Origin: Kiloniellales bacterium | Lineage (GTDB): Bacteria; Pseudomonadota; Alphaproteobacteria; Kiloniellales; JAKSBE01 | Length of the DNA stretch: 5,433 nt | Direction of reading: 5' to 3' | Assembly (NCBI GenBank): GCA_030067055.1 | Contig: JASJAL010000304.1 | Coordinates: forward strand, 1-5,433 | Notes under the pieces: generated by a model | Told to the model about the DNA's origin: nothing | The model's input: the letters and a program-made list of their open reading frames with translations, nothing else | Databases searched by the model: none | In this document: positions 4,756 to 5,433 of the stretch, in pieces | How the letters are laid out: every line of letters starts with the position of its first letter | Position numbering within the stretch: position 1 is the stretch's first letter | Translations under genes and position numbers: made by a program

Positions 4756-5433
4756 CTAGATCGCGCCGCCGTCCTTGAGACCGGCGATCTCCTCCGGGCT
4801 GAGACCGAATTCCTGGAGGACCTCGTCGGTGTGCTCGCCGCAGGTCGGCGGGGCGTGGCGGTAGTCGACCGGGGTCTCGGAGAACTTGATCGGATTGCCG
4901 ATCAGGTCGACCTCGCCGCTCTGGCTGCCGGGGTAGGGCATCTTGAGGTGCATGCCGCGGTGGACGACCTGAGGGTCGGCAAAGACCTGGTCCAGGGTGT
5001 TGACCGCGCCGCAGGGGACGTGGAGGCCGGCCAGGCCGTCGACCCATTCGGCTTGGGTCTTCTTGACGGTCACGTCGGGCAGCAGGGCGTAGAGCGCCTC
5101 GCGGTTCCGCACCCGATTGGCGTTCGTGGTGAAGCGCGGGTCGGACGCCAGGTCGGGCGCATCGGCGAAGGCGCAAAAGCTCTGGAACTGCCGGTCGTTG
5201 CCGACCGCCAGGATGAAGTAGCCGTCGGCGCAGGGCAGGACCTTGTAGGGGACGATGTTGGGATGCTCGTTGCCCTGACGCTTGGAGACCTTGCCCGAGG
5301 TCAGGTAGTTCAGGCCCTCGTTGACCAGCCAGGCGACCTGGGTGTCGAGCAGCGCCAGGTCGACGTGCTGGCCCTTGCCGGTCTGGTGGCGGTGGTGCAG
5401 GGCGGCCAGGATCGCGCTGACCGCGTACATGCC
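4756..5433 (-). CDS. Family III (CaiB/BaiF) CoA-transferase, C-terminal part (5' end outside window)
   Basis: The visible 225 codons are roughly the C-terminal 55% of a family III CoA-transferase, usually about 400 residues; the frame continues past the right edge (GGC, Gly, at 5431-5433), so the ATG at 5428-5430 is internal. Diagnostic segments, numbered from that Met, are MYAVSAILAALHHR (1-14), GKGQHVDLALLD (18-29), NEHPNIVPY (54-62), ADGYFILAVGND (68-79), ASDPRF (95-100) and VPCGAVNTLDQVFADPQV (138-155). These enzymes move CoA from an acyl-CoA to a free carboxylate through an enzyme-bound anhydride on a conserved Asp, which normally lies just before this region and so cannot be checked. 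The sequence style is close to the broad group annotated for dicarboxylates (SUGCT-like) as well as CaiB and formyl-CoA transferases, so the substrate is open. It is cytosolic. Stop TAG is the complement of 4756-4758. Confidence 0.92.
   Translation of the reverse strand, partial: GMYAVSAILAALHHRHQTGKGQHVDLALLDTQVAWLVNEGLNYLTSGKVSKRQGNEHPNIVPYKVLPCADGYFILAVGNDRQFQSFCAFADAPDLASDPRFTTNANRVRNREALYALLPDVTVKKTQAEWVDGLAGLHVPCGAVNTLDQVFADPQVVHRGMHLKMPYPGSQSGEVDLIGNPIKFSETPVDYRHAPPTCGEHTDEVLQEFGLSPEEIAGLKDGGAI

Noticed and set aside
4709..5176. 155-residue minus-strand frame overlapping the CoA-transferase
   Set aside because: It is an alternative frame of the same strand, Arg/Pro-rich with no motifs. 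The other frame matches the CaiB/BaiF family throughout.

Overview
The window reads as chromosomal DNA of a high-GC alphaproteobacterium, probably of the Rhodospirillales type. The basis is the strongly G/C-ending codon use in every real gene, the gene types present, and an intergenic repeat built on CCGGACTTGATCCGG-like hairpins that I associate with that class. This placement is inference; no rRNA or marker gene is present. No transposase, phage gene, tRNA, rRNA, CRISPR array or riboswitch was seen.

Layout, left to right. (1) Positions 1-309 hold the 3' end of an unrecognised helical protein on the plus strand. (2) A short AT-rich island at about 361-424 is the only candidate promoter for the genes that follow. 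(3) A plus-strand group comes next: a 70-codon proline-rich basic protein (425-637), then two tandem membrane desaturase genes (680-1723 and 1748-2737), separated by gaps of 42 and 24 bases, so probably one operon. (4) A stretch of about 270 bases without a gene (2738-3007) contains a nested 39-base dyad and a plausible promoter. It precedes a 99-codon secreted protein (3008-3307). (5) On the minus strand, convergent with the above, lie a 12-helix MFS transporter (3348-4583) and the C-terminal part of a family III CoA-transferase (4756-5433, cut by the window edge). These two are separated by a paired-hairpin repeat (4650-4726).

The main point of interest is the desaturase pair. A gap-free hand alignment gives 251 of 301 identical residues (83%). 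Both copies keep histidine box 1 (HRRLIH) and box 3 (HNNHH). At the position where acyl-CoA desaturases carry box 2 (HxxHH), exactly 32 residues after the last histidine of box 1, both have HDTRD. The asparagine of the NxxxH metal motif also appears to be missing, as Thr in copy 1 and Gly in copy 2. The pair is therefore either a desaturase subfamily with an altered diiron site or a membrane di-metal enzyme with a different reaction. The short proline-rich protein just upstream could be a partner, but only its position suggests this.

The minus-strand genes look like ordinary metabolism: acyl-CoA activation of an unidentified carboxylate, next to a carrier. Their functional link is inferred from adjacency only. 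I do not see a clear new multi-gene system here; the variant desaturase pair and the covarying paired-hairpin element are the best leads.
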